Source of the DNA: an uncultured Collinsella sp.
GTDB taxonomy: Bacteria > Actinomycetota > Coriobacteriia > Coriobacteriales > Coriobacteriaceae
Reading direction: 5' to 3'
DNA: 35,227 bases
Assembly (NCBI GenBank): GCA_902465105.1
Contig: CABQLM010000014.1
Location: forward strand, 1 to 35,227
A program made the translations under genes and the position numbers. Below, in pieces: positions 9,301 to 16,563 of this stretch. Positions within the stretch are counted from its first letter, which is position 1. The number at the start of each line of letters is the position of its first letter. Below the pieces are notes generated by a model. That model was given only the letters and a program-made list of their open reading frames with translations. It did no database searches and had not been told where the DNA came from.

Positions 9301-9640
9301 CCACACCCGTGAGCGTAAGCGCCAGCTCCACGTTTTCCAAGATGGTCTGATGCAGAATGAGGTTATAGCTCTGGAACACAAAGCCGATGCGGTTGTTGCG
9401 ATAAGCATCCCAATCGCGATCACGGAAGTCCTTGGTCGAAATGCCATCGATGAGCAGGTCGCCAGAATCAAAGTGATCGAGTCCGCCAATAACGTTGAGC
9501 ATCGTAGTTTTGCCCGACCCCGAAGGGCCCAGAATGGCCACGAACTCGTTATCGCGAAAAGCCAGGCTCACGTTATCGAGCGCCACCTGCGTAAACGACT
9601 GCGTGACGTACCTTTTGCAAATACCTTTGAGCTCCAGCAT
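6386..9640 (-). CDS. MacB-like ABC transporter, ATPase fused to FtsX-type permease
   Basis: A 1084-aa single-chain half-transporter. The N-terminal ATPase has Walker A GPSGSGKTT (38-46), signature LSGGQ (142-146), Walker B IVLADEP (162-168) and the H-loop VTHNPEL. A first TM helix follows near residues 260-285. Then comes a very large extracytoplasmic region of roughly 600 aa containing repeated DLSG motifs. The last part is an FtsX domain with three TM helices and the conserved ERKKEIGILRAIGAS loop. Relatives export peptides or act as mechanotransmission pumps; the substrate is unknown. The ATG at 9640 is chosen over the upstream 9667 start because GGGAGAGG sits 9 bases before it and MLELKGICKRY is the normal beginning of such ATPases. 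No membrane-fusion partner is adjacent. Confidence 0.93.
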   Translation of the reverse strand: MLELKGICKRYVTQSFTQVALDNVSLAFRDNEFVAILGPSGSGKTTMLNVIGGLDHFDSGDLLIDGISTKDFRDRDWDAYRNNRIGFVFQSYNLILHQTILENVELALTLTGVGHAERRQRAREALEAVGLGEHVNKRPSQLSGGQMQRVAIARALINDPEIVLADEPTGALDSTTSVQVMDLLKDVARDRLVIMVTHNPELAYKYATRIVNLADGKITDDSDPFDVAKAARREAKPTRKTSMSFVTALGLSARNLMTKKGRTAMTAFAGSIGIIGIAAILALSNGVNDYIQKVEEDTLSSYPLTISKQDYDLSSMMGGQGAADDDSPENVDSSDDSAGGKAKGTDKIPVVTAVKDMFASVKSNDMTSFKAWLDAGGDGIDKEANAIQYGYGVSPVVYRAGKGDEKPVQLVPNAMTEAMSGGASSAATVSMESMGTSVFNEMIDDQSLLDSQYDVVAGHWPTSANEAVMVLSSRGTVGDYTLYSIGALDINELNDLVNSAMTADGKIEAPETGADFTYDDALSTTFKVLSPADAYRKNDETGMWTDMSGDADFMAAKVADGIDVHIVGVVRPNETANASALSPGIAYTHALTRQLMERAADSQIVQEQLAHPETDVFTGKTFDELQGEAKQGVDLGSMFSVDEAALKSAFSFDVSALSGAASDMDLSGIDLSGLDIDLSGVGKDVDFSDIMAKAPTPDFSGVFDGLELTPEQMQQVGTLANQLFEGFMQSEQFKALTPGDLKDASKLAAAFSAYLENDAAAQQCLAQLKALGGDALAERLQQAMTDYVQKQLASYLQQAMDQVMNAISDQIATTVSSQLKAGAAGLVDQMAAQVSASFANLSSAMHVDASAFARAIHFNMDAEDLSSLMMSYAKASKLTYDNNLTTLGYADEADPISVKIFPRDFEAKERVLDHIDAYNKQVKAAGHDEQAISYTDYMGIIMGSVTDIVNTISLVLIAFVSISLVVSSIMIGIITYISVLERKKEIGILRAIGASKRNVANVFNAETFIEGLIAGVFAIVVVVLVSFPVNAWALAAKQVPNLMSLPVQDALVLIAISVLLTVAAGLLPARSASKKDPVEALRSE

Positions 9641-9819
9641 GGACGGCAACCTCTCCCACGCGGGCACCCCGCCCGCTCTCCCCCGCCGTTCGTATCCGAC
9701 GCGTTTGTCCTACTCTATCCCCATTTTTTGCCGGCGCCAGTGAGGAATGTAACGAACCGCGCCAAAAAACGAGCAGGACGGCACATCGCGTGACATACCA
9801 TCCCGTGCATACCGTCGAA

Positions 9820-9852
9820 AATGTGACAAAGGGACTGTCCCTTTGTCACATT
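9820..9852. repeat. Dispersed 33-bp palindrome, copy 3 (perfect)
   Basis: The arms 9820-9835 (aatgtgacaaagggac) and 9837-9852 are perfect reverse complements around one base. The outer edge runs into TTA at 9851-9853, the stop of a possible minus-strand ORF. There is no T run, so an ordinary terminator is not indicated. Confidence 0.9.
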
Positions 9853-10183
9853 AGTCAATTGTGAGTGCATCCTCTGGAGCGATATCCAAAGCCTCGCTGC
9901 CCAGCACCAGCACGCCGTGCCAGCCTTCCTGTAAGCCACCTTTCTCGGGGATAAGATCCGAGCTGTCGATCGTACTGATGGCGGGCAGCGGTTTGCCAAG
10001 AATCGCATTGGGAAACATCCACCACTTCAAGAGTCCCGTGGTGGCGCGGTTGATGAGAACCTTTGCCGAATAGCGCAAGCCACCGTGATAATCAAAAAGA
10101 TGTCCGCACGGATTGATATGCTCGCCGATAACGAGCAGCCACGCCGCAAGTTTCTCCGCGGCAACAATACGGGAGGCGACCAT
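9851..10183 (-). CDS. Possible small protein of unknown function (110 aa)
   Basis: An open frame fills the gap between the ABC transporter and the plus-strand gene at 10182, and it ends exactly at the perfect palindrome. Its codon positions show a mild coding-like bias by my count (third position richest in G/C, second poorest). The sequence includes a plausible hydrophobic N terminus (KLAAWLLVIGEHI) and an ordered middle (LLKWWMFPNAILGKPLPA). No family is recognised. Against it, no ribosome-binding site is visible, and its ATG shares the same CATG as the start of the opposite gene. A GTG at 10207 is an alternative start. It may be a remnant or a shadow. Confidence 0.35.
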   Translation of the reverse strand: MVASRIVAAEKLAAWLLVIGEHINPCGHLFDYHGGLRYSAKVLINRATTGLLKWWMFPNAILGKPLPAISTIDSSDLIPEKGGLQEGWHGVLVLGSEALDIAPEDALTID

Positions 10184-11390
10184 GAACGATTGCGGCCAAA
10201 CAAGCACGCCTAAGGACAGCGCCAGTGCGAAGGATTATAAAAACGCCCTCGATTACATGCTGTCCGGGCTGAATACCTATGTACGAGACACCGATCTTTC
10301 ACCTCAGGTCGCCGCGCTCTACAAGCCCGGCACAATCTTTCGCAGCAAGAACCCCGCCGACATATCGCCCCACATTGGCGGCATGAGCACATCGCATCGT
10401 TTTCTCATCCTGTCGAACCACATCATCGATCTAACCGAACTGGAGCAAGACGCCGGTCGAGAACACTGTGCGACCCCGTCGGAGTCTCGTTTTTTAGTGC
10501 TCGATGCGTACGAATACCACGGAAAGACACAAATTACGCTGCTGCATCTTTTGGACGACGAACGCTGGCGTTACTTTATCGATGCGGTGCCGGCAGCACC
10601 CGAACTTGAAATTGATGCCATACGCATCAATTTCAGTGCCATATGCGAACAGCAGCCCATCGGCGATCTAGCATCCGAAGAATGGCTCGATTGTTGCTCG
10701 GACCCCATCGGCGTAAACCCCCAAGGAGAACTGTATTCACCCGAGCCTAAGCCTGCGGAGGCACTTTGGTCCGTCTTCTACACGAACTTTAGAAGATTCG
10801 TTGGCAGAGTTGTCTATCTGACTCCTGGCGAAGATGATGACGGCAGCTGGCTTAAAGTCACACAGCGCGATGACATACACGCCGTCCTTGCCTACGCTTA
10901 TATTGATTACGAGCATGGCATGTCGTTTCGCTATTTATGCCCCGCAAAAGTCGAAAACGACCGATGGGTGCTCTCTAAAGCCGACGACACCATAGTCATT
11001 ATAAGAGCCGGTGCCCTAAAGAAGGCCCGCTGGTGTCCCACCGATATCGATCCGGCTGCATTCGGTGAAATAGCGGCAGAAATTGACGCCCTCTATAAGC
11101 CAAGCAGTGCTGTCGAGACGTTACGAAAGCTCGAGACCATCGACCACTTGAGAGAACCCCTCTTTCCCGATGATATATTCGCCTTTCTCATTGGCCCGCA
11201 ATGCAAAAGTCTGGAGCTTGTCTGGCTTAGGCTTTGTGATCGGCAAGATGGCACCATCTACGGCAGTCTTCTCAACGAGCCCGATAACAATTGGGGTATC
11301 CACAGGGGTGATGTACTTCCCATTGCCTTTAGCGTGAACAACGGATCCCTTGTTTCGGCCATCTTTGTGGATGAGCTTGAAAAGCGATAA
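10182..11390 (+). CDS. Unknown protein, C-terminal part resembling DUF2314/DUF2185-like domains
   Basis: A 402-aa soluble protein with no signal peptide or membrane helix. I do not recognise the main body (residues 1-330), which is rich in acidic and aromatic residues. The last 60 residues (LVWLRLCDRQDGTIYGSLLNEP...IHRGDVLPIAFSVN) resemble the small beta domain of DUF2314/DUF2185-type proteins, with the typical LLNEP and GD elements. This is a by-eye match. The ATG at 10182 follows GGGAGG with 5 bases between, better than an in-frame ATG at 10113. It is followed after 93 bp by a Sel1-repeat gene on the same strand, probably co-transcribed. Base composition is slightly less GC-rich than the neighbours. 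Confidence 0.75.
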   Translation: MNDCGQTSTPKDSASAKDYKNALDYMLSGLNTYVRDTDLSPQVAALYKPGTIFRSKNPADISPHIGGMSTSHRFLILSNHIIDLTELEQDAGREHCATPSESRFLVLDAYEYHGKTQITLLHLLDDERWRYFIDAVPAAPELEIDAIRINFSAICEQQPIGDLASEEWLDCCSDPIGVNPQGELYSPEPKPAEALWSVFYTNFRRFVGRVVYLTPGEDDDGSWLKVTQRDDIHAVLAYAYIDYEHGMSFRYLCPAKVENDRWVLSKADDTIVIIRAGALKKARWCPTDIDPAAFGEIAAEIDALYKPSSAVETLRKLETIDHLREPLFPDDIFAFLIGPQCKSLELVWLRLCDRQDGTIYGSLLNEPDNNWGIHRGDVLPIAFSVNNGSLVSAIFVDELEKR

Positions 11391-11483
11391 GCGCTCTGAC
11401 CTGCCGTACAGCGAAATGGAAATTCCGCGGTCTCCATCACTTGATACGATACGAAGCAGTAGGCAATCCGAAAGGAGCAAACG

Positions 11484-12380
11484 ATGGACCTTAATCCCAA
11501 CAACGCTTATGGAGTCGAAAAGGAAGACATCGCGCGCATGGCAGAACTTGCCGGTATGGAGTTTGTCGACCATGGCGAGGACGAATGCGACGAGGATTTT
11601 CCTTCCGAAGATCTTATCTATGGGCCCGAGCAGGAAAAAGACCTCCTCGCCGAGATGGCAGACGTTGCATTCTCCGCGCCTGGCGATGATTATGCCCAGT
11701 ATATCTGCGAAAACAGAAAGCGCATCTACCGTGCGGCCCGTATGTCTTCAGCAGTTATGGAAATGCTCGTCTTGGGCTACAGACTGGGAGTTTCGTCCGG
11801 CAGCGGAGCCTGTATGAACGATTTAGGCGCCCTCTACTATATGGGAGACCTTGTTGAGCAGGACTACACAAAGGCCGCGGAACTCTATGAAATGGCGGCC
11901 GACGCAGGTTGCTTCCAGAGCATCATCAACCTCGGCTATATCTACGAGTACGGAAGGACTGGCAAGCCCGACCACGCCAAAGCCTATCAGTGGTATTCGC
12001 TTGCCGCAGCGCTTGCGCCCTCCAGCGAGGCAGTGTACAAACTCGGCGACATGTTCAGCCGCGGTCGCGCCGTGCCGCAAGATAAGTCAAAAGCGTACCG
12101 CCTGTACGAACGCAGTCTTGAGCTTGCCCGCGACGATGCAGAGTTCGCCCAACCCGCCATTCGTATAGCCTCTATGCTCATTGACCCCGACGCCCCCTCT
12201 TGTGGCATCGACCGTAATCCCCTGCGCGCGTTGACGCTCTATCAACGCGCCGAGATCGGCCTGCGCATCGACATCGCCAATGGCATGACGTATTACGCCA
12301 AGCGTCTCCGCGAGGCCATCGAAGGTCAGGAGAAGGCTCGCGAGCTCGTCGAGATGGACAATTTTGTGATTGACCGCTAA
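11484..12380 (+). CDS. Sel1-like (TPR) repeat protein
   Basis: A 298-aa cytoplasmic protein. After an acidic N-terminal region of about 95 residues come Sel1-type helical repeats. The clearest are GACMNDLGALYYMGDLVEQDYTKAAELYEMAADAG, then a second in CFQSIINLGYIYEYG and a third in AVYKLGDMFSRGRAVPQDKSKAYRLYERS, roughly residues 108-215 (quoted in pieces here only to mark the repeat cores ALYYMG, LGYIYEYG and LGDMFSRG). These repeats form a protein-binding solenoid; the partner is unknown. Start ATG at 11484 with GAAAGGAG seven bases upstream. It sits behind the unknown gene at 10182-11390, so the two may act together. Confidence 0.85.
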   Translation: MDLNPNNAYGVEKEDIARMAELAGMEFVDHGEDECDEDFPSEDLIYGPEQEKDLLAEMADVAFSAPGDDYAQYICENRKRIYRAARMSSAVMEMLVLGYRLGVSSGSGACMNDLGALYYMGDLVEQDYTKAAELYEMAADAGCFQSIINLGYIYEYGRTGKPDHAKAYQWYSLAAALAPSSEAVYKLGDMFSRGRAVPQDKSKAYRLYERSLELARDDAEFAQPAIRIASMLIDPDAPSCGIDRNPLRALTLYQRAEIGLRIDIANGMTYYAKRLREAIEGQEKARELVEMDNFVIDR

Positions 12381-12413
12381 GTGCTACTCTCGCGCGTCTT
12401 GTCAACATCAATG

Positions 12414-12454
12414 ATCTGATCCTGCCATGGAGTCCCTCCATGGCAGGATCAGAT
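12414..12454. terminator. Strong 18-bp perfect hairpin between convergent genes
   Basis: Arms 12414-12431 and 12437-12454 are perfect reverse complements around gtccc. It lies 33 bases after the stop of the Sel1 gene. There is no clear T run on either side, so termination is likely but not certain. Confidence 0.65.
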
Positions 12455-12479
12455 GTTTATCCCGGGCAATCGAAAACAA

Positions 12480-12507
12480 AGAGGTCCCAGGGGATCCCGA
12501 GACCTCT
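12480..12507 (-). terminator. Rho-independent terminator of the redox operon
   Basis: On the minus strand AGAGGTC pairs with GACCTCT (12507-12501 with 12486-12480), with further inner pairing of TCGGG and CCTGG. TTGTTTT follows directly. It is 24 bases past the stop codon at 12531. Confidence 0.85.
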
Positions 12508-12530
12508 ACAAAATGCATAGTTCAGCTTGT

Positions 12531-13491
12531 TTACTGCTCGCTATTCGCAATCGCCTGATCGATCAGCTTGTTGAGCGCCTCGCGCTGCTCGGCGGAGTTG
12601 ATGCCACCCATGATCGGCTCTCCTACGATGTTGCCGTTCTGGTCGATCACGTAAGTGGTCGGGAACGAGTACAGGTTGGAGGTAAATTTGCCGGCCTCGC
12701 TATCCGACTTGAACCAGATGTTCTTGTACGTCACGCCCTTCTTGGAAAGTACGTCCTTGGCATCGGCCACCTCGTCTTTGTTGCCATCGAGCGTAAAGGA
12801 ATTAACGCCCACGACCTGGCCGCCCTTCTCGGCAAGCTCCTTATTGAGCTTCTCCAGATCGCCCAGCTCTCCCACGCACGGCTTGCAGGTGGTAAACCAG
12901 AAGTTCATGACGGTGACCTTGTTCTTGGAGAACAGCTCGTCGCTGTTTACATCGTTGCCGTCCAAGTCCTTGCCCTTAAAGCTGGGAAACTTCGTCTCCT
13001 CGCTCTCGCCGCTGGTCATGCCTGCGGTCGAGGCATCGACGCTCTCCCCCTCTCCGGGCGTGCTGCCGCATCCGGGAAACTCCTTCTCCAGCGCCATGAG
13101 CTTTTCCTCGATCTCCTTGACCTGCTGCGCGCCGGCCTTGAGCGTCTTGAGCTCGTCAGCCGTAAACTGATCCTTGGCGCCCTCGATGGTATCAAGCAAA
13201 AAGTCGCCGTAGTTCTTGCCGTCCTCAATCATGGGAGTGTCTTTGTTGGCCGCAAGGAACACCTTTTCCCATAGGGCGTTATCGCTCGCAAAGATCTCAT
13301 TTTCCTTTTGCAGCAGCTGCTGGTACAGCTCGGCCGCCTCCTCGGCGCTCGACGGCTTGCGCCACAAGCTCGGCAATCTGCGCATCGCCGCTCGCGGTAT
13401 CCTTCGCGTCGCCCTTGGGGGCAGAGCACGCCGCGAGAGTCAGCGCCAGCACGGGCAGCATCAACAGAGCCGCAATTTTTGACAGTTTCAT
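12531..13491 (-). pseudogene. TlpA-like thioredoxin-fold lipoprotein, frameshifted
   Basis: This gene would encode an extracytoplasmic thiol-disulfide reductase. The ATG at 13491 (GGAGG upstream) begins a lipoprotein signal peptide with lipobox LAAC (Cys22), and this frame reads to about residue 46 (ELVAQA). The remainder lies in another frame: a helical region, then a TlpA/redoxin domain with FKGKDLDGNDV, the active site FWFTTCKPC and the cis-proline segment FPTTYVIDQNG. Switching frames needs a net +1 (or -2) change near 13350-13362. The 284-aa downstream frame begins at an internal ATG (13385) without a signal peptide, so a product from it would stay in the cytoplasm. Both parts look otherwise intact, so the lesion is recent or an assembly error. 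It is last in the operon with the polyferredoxin. Confidence 0.85.
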
Positions 13492-13525
13492 GGTTCCTCC
13501 GTTATATCGAAGCTTATATAGGTAC

Positions 13526-14437
13526 CTATTTGTTTTCGCAGGCTTGCGCGGGCTGTGCGGGCTTGTCGCCCGTCACACCCAGCCCGTAGCGAAAGCTAAT
13601 AGCATCGACGGGACATGCGCCTATGCACTTGCCGCAGCGAATGCACTCGGCATGGTTGGGCGTGCGCGTAACGTCCACGTCCATCTGGCACGCCTTGGCG
13701 CACTTGCCGCACGAAACGCATTTGCACTGGTCAACGTTGATCCCCAGCAATGACACCTTGTTCATGAGCGCATAAAACGCGCCGAGGGGGCAGACCCATT
13801 TGCAGAAGGGGCGGTAGAACAGCACGCTCAGCACCGCAACCGCTATAAGAATCGCGAGCTTCCAGGTAAAGAGCTTTCCCAGCGCGGAGCGGATTCCCGT
13901 ATTCATGATGGACAGCGGAATCGCGCCCTCGAGCACGCCCTGCGGACAGATGTACTTGCAAAAGAACGGGTCGCCCATACCCAGATCGTTGACCACCAAG
14001 ACAGGCAGCAGCACCACGGCAAACAGCAGCACGGCGTACTTGATATACGTGAGCGGCTTGAGCTTTTTTGTCGACAGCTTTTTGCCGGGAATCTTGTGCA
14101 GGAGTTCCTGCAGCCATCCAAACGGGCACAAAAAGCCGCACACAAAACGCCCCAACAGCACGCCAATCAGAATGAGCGTTCCGGTCACGTAATACGAGAA
14201 GCTAAATTTTGACGAGCCCACCACCGACTGAAACGATCCGATGGGGCACGCACCCGATGCCGCGGGGCACGAATAGCAGTTAAGCCCAGGTACGCAAACT
14301 GTTTTTCCCGCACCCTGATAGATGCTGCCTTTGGCAAAGTTTGGCAGGTGAATGTTGGTGACGAGCGTCGCCGCCGCCTGAATGAATCCGCGAAATCGGG
14401 CCAAAACATGCGACGCAGTGTTTTCTCTTTTATCCAA
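13526..14437 (-). CDS. NapH/YccM-like membrane polyferredoxin (4Fe-4S protein)
   Basis: A membrane protein of about 303 aa that probably passes electrons across the membrane, here likely to the TlpA-like protein. It has several TM helices with family motifs CGFLCPFGWLQELLHKIP, FCKYICPQG and FCKWVCPLGA. Two C-terminal ferredoxin clusters follow: CVSCGKCAKACQMD and CIRCGKCIGACPVD. A further Cys-rich loop (GLNCYSCPAASGACP) precedes the second helix. The start is uncertain. I choose TTG at 14437 because it overlaps the stop codon of the small CXXC gene upstream (translational coupling) and has GGAG about 10 bases before it. The longer frame to 14509 would overlap that gene. The TlpA-like gene follows after 34 bp. 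Confidence 0.88.
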   Translation of the reverse strand: MDKRENTASHVLARFRGFIQAAATLVTNIHLPNFAKGSIYQGAGKTVCVPGLNCYSCPAASGACPIGSFQSVVGSSKFSFSYYVTGTLILIGVLLGRFVCGFLCPFGWLQELLHKIPGKKLSTKKLKPLTYIKYAVLLFAVVLLPVLVVNDLGMGDPFFCKYICPQGVLEGAIPLSIMNTGIRSALGKLFTWKLAILIAVAVLSVLFYRPFCKWVCPLGAFYALMNKVSLLGINVDQCKCVSCGKCAKACQMDVDVTRTPNHAECIRCGKCIGACPVDAISFRYGLGVTGDKPAQPAQACENK

Positions 14438-14576
14438 TTCCGATACACTCCAAGCACAGCCTAATCGCTTTGGCCAGCACGGCATCCGCCTCGCCACGCA
14501 TAACACCAAAGCACACCATGGTGATTCCGACGATCAACAAAGCGACCTGTACCACGGGTTTTACCGCTTTGAACAA
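14430..14576 (-). CDS. Small CXXC membrane protein, CD1871A-like (48 aa)
   Basis: A micro-gene of 49 codons. The protein has one TM helix (VVQVALLIVGITMVCFGVM), then RGEADAVLAKAI and ends CLECIGIG. This matches the CD1871A family of small CXXC proteins, known next to 4Fe-4S polyferredoxin and TlpA-like genes in gut anaerobes. The CXXC pair lies at the very C terminus. Start TTG at 14576 follows AAAGGAG by 9 bases. The stop TAA overlaps the TTG start of the polyferredoxin gene. It probably forms part of a membrane thiol-redox relay, though its exact role is unknown. Confidence 0.8.
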   Translation of the reverse strand: MFKAVKPVVQVALLIVGITMVCFGVMRGEADAVLAKAIRLCLECIGIG

Positions 14577-14666
14577 CTCGACCACTCCTTTCGTTACGCG
14601 ACCATTGGACCATATCGACTATAAAATCCGTGTTAAGCGCGATTTGGAATGTGCAGGGAGACTGTT
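14577..14666. promoter_or_regulatory. Divergent promoter region between redox operon and two-component system
   Basis: This 90-base gap must hold promoters for both directions. A TATAAA at 14620-14625 is a candidate -10 for the response regulator, and the overlapping TATAGT read on the minus strand may serve the redox operon. Neither has a good -35, which would fit activator-dependent promoters. AAAGGAG for the minus gene is at about 14585-14591. Confidence 0.35.
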
Positions 14667-15341
14667 ATGCGTATTTTGATCGTCGAAGACGAGCGAGCAC
14701 TGTGCGATGCAATCGCGCGCAGCTTGCGAAACTTGGCGTACAGCGTCGACTGCTGTCACGACGGACAGGAGGCGCTCGACCTACTGGACGTTGAGGCCTT
14801 CGACCTCGTGGTGCTCGACCTCAACCTTCCCCGTATCGACGGCATGACCGTACTCAGGGAACTTAGGAAAACTGACTGCGAGACTAAGGTACTGATTCTG
14901 TCCGCACGTGGCGGAGTATCCGATAAAGTCGCCGGACTCGATGCCGGCGCCAACGATTACCTCACCAAGCCGTTTCATCTGGACGAGCTTGCGGCAAGGA
15001 TTCGCAGCCTTACCCTCAGACGCTTTACACAAAGCGACATAGTTTTAGCCTGCGGAAAGCTCCGCTTTGACACCAAGGCGCGCATCGCTTCCGTGGACAG
15101 CGAGGCTTTATCTCTTACGCGCAAGGAAACGGGAATCTTGGAATACCTGATGCTTAATCAGGGGCGACCGGTAAGCCAAGAGGAGCTTATAGAGCACGTT
15201 TGGGATAGCACCGTGAACAGCTTTAGCAACGCAACCCGCGTTCATATCTCGTCGCTCCGCAAAAAGCTACGCAGCGCTTTGGGATACGACCCGATTCGCA
15301 ATCGGATTGGAGAGGGCTACGTTATGGAGGATGGAGAATGA
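14667..15341 (+). CDS. OmpR/PhoB-family response regulator
   Basis: A 224-aa two-component transcription regulator. The receiver domain begins RILIVEDE, with phospho-acceptor Asp51 in VVLDLNLPRIDG and the conserved Lys101 in YLTKPF. A winged-helix Trans_reg_C domain covers about residues 125-220 (LTRKETGILEYLM...TRVHISSLRKKL...RIGEGYVM). The start at ATG 14667 has AGGGAG upstream; the in-frame 14649 start is less likely. It overlaps the kinase gene by ATGA, so the pair is translationally coupled. It is divergent from the CXXC/polyferredoxin/TlpA operon and is the likely regulator of it. Confidence 0.93.
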   Translation: MRILIVEDERALCDAIARSLRNLAYSVDCCHDGQEALDLLDVEAFDLVVLDLNLPRIDGMTVLRELRKTDCETKVLILSARGGVSDKVAGLDAGANDYLTKPFHLDELAARIRSLTLRRFTQSDIVLACGKLRFDTKARIASVDSEALSLTRKETGILEYLMLNQGRPVSQEELIEHVWDSTVNSFSNATRVHISSLRKKLRSALGYDPIRNRIGEGYVMEDGE

Positions 15342-16489
15342 AAGGGCTTTCGCTGCAATGGCGCATAACGATCATGACGGCACTGCTGACGTGTGCGGCG
15401 TGCGTGCTGACGAACTGCCTGGTCGGCTATACGGGCATGCGCTATATGGATGCCATCGGCAGTAATATCTCGGCCTTTAACGCAACCGGCGAAGATTCGC
15501 CCCAGGCGTTCGACCCAACGAAAGCGACCCTCGATGACGAGGTCACGATCGTCGTAAACGACGCACAGGAGTCTTTTGGCACGATAACCTGGTGCATCAC
15601 GGCTGGAATCACACTCCTTGGCGGCGTGCTGGCATACTTTGTGAGCGGCCATGCACTCAAACCGCTACGGGCTTTTGCAGCCCAGGTTGAGCGCGTGCAG
15701 CCTGACAACCTAAGCGAAATCAGACTCAGCAAAGATGTACCCACCGAACTGCAGCGATGCAGCGCCTCATTCAACGATATGATTGGCCGACTCGACGAAG
15801 GGTTCTCTGCACAGCGTCAGTTTACCGGCAACGCCGCGCACGAGTTGCGCACCCCGCTCGCCCTTATGCAGGCACAGATTGAACTATTCATCTCCGAGCA
15901 CTCCGATTTGCAACCCGAAACAGCCAAGCTGCTCGGCCTGCTACAAGAACAAACTGAGCGAATGTCGCGGATGACCAAGGTGTTGCTCGAGATGAGTGAG
16001 CTCCGCAGCGTCCCTTGCGGGGACGCCGTTGAACTCGGTCCCTTGTCCGAAGAGGTCCTCACCGACCTTGCGCCACTTGCCGAAAATAAGGGCATGGCCC
16101 TCAATTGTGCTGGAGACGCTTTAGTAATCGGGAGCGACACGCTCCTCTATCGGCTGGTGTTTAACCTAACAGAGAACGCCATCCGTTACAGCCGCTCCGG
16201 CTCGACTGTCAACGTCTCCATCAGCGACAGCGGCAGCCACGTGCTCCTGCGAGTCAAAGATGAGGGCCCGGGAATACCCAAGCAGTACCGTGAGAGCATC
16301 TTCCAACCGTTCTTTCGCCTGGATAAATCCCGCAGCAGGGCATACGGCGGCGCAGGACTCGGGCTGGCGCTTGTTTGGGAGATTGCAGTGCTTCACGGTG
16401 GCACGGTAGAGGTCGAAGCAAGTTCCGAGAACGGGACCACCATGCTCGTAAGCCTTCCAAAACGATCCGCAGCGTTAACCGAACAGTAA
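15338..16489 (+). CDS. Sensor histidine kinase partner of the response regulator
   Basis: A 383-aa membrane kinase. TM1 is about residues 10-30, an extracytoplasmic loop of about 50 aa follows, TM2 is about 83-103, and a HAMP segment runs to about 154. The H-box NAAHELRTPLA carries His168. The HATPase domain shows the N-box NLTENAIRYS, G1 DEGPGIP, F-box FFRLDKSRSR and G2 GGAGLGLAL. The short periplasmic-side loop has no Cys, so a direct thiol sensor there is unlikely; TM-region cysteines (ACVLTNC) are present. The signal is unknown. A terminator follows at 16497. Confidence 0.93.
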   Translation: MKGLSLQWRITIMTALLTCAACVLTNCLVGYTGMRYMDAIGSNISAFNATGEDSPQAFDPTKATLDDEVTIVVNDAQESFGTITWCITAGITLLGGVLAYFVSGHALKPLRAFAAQVERVQPDNLSEIRLSKDVPTELQRCSASFNDMIGRLDEGFSAQRQFTGNAAHELRTPLALMQAQIELFISEHSDLQPETAKLLGLLQEQTERMSRMTKVLLEMSELRSVPCGDAVELGPLSEEVLTDLAPLAENKGMALNCAGDALVIGSDTLLYRLVFNLTENAIRYSRSGSTVNVSISDSGSHVLLRVKDEGPGIPKQYRESIFQPFFRLDKSRSRAYGGAGLGLALVWEIAVLHGGTVEVEASSENGTTMLVSLPKRSAALTEQ

Positions 16490-16496
16490 AACGAAA

Positions 16497-16526
16497 GGGG
16501 TCCCGCACACGTTTGCGTGGGACCCC
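16497..16526. terminator. Bidirectional terminator between kinase gene and guaA
   Basis: ggggtccc (16497-16504) pairs with gggacccc (16519-16526), with extra pairing of cac and gtg inside. Minus-strand read-out from guaA is followed by TTTCGTTTTAC; plus-strand read-out by ctctcc. Confidence 0.7.
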
Positions 16527-16563
16527 CTCTCCGCCAATGCAATTCGCCCAAAAGAGTAGAAGC

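Noticed and set aside
13345..13366. Programmed ribosomal frameshift in the TlpA-like gene
   Set aside because: No slippery heptamer or clear downstream structure is seen; a mutation or sequencing error is simpler.
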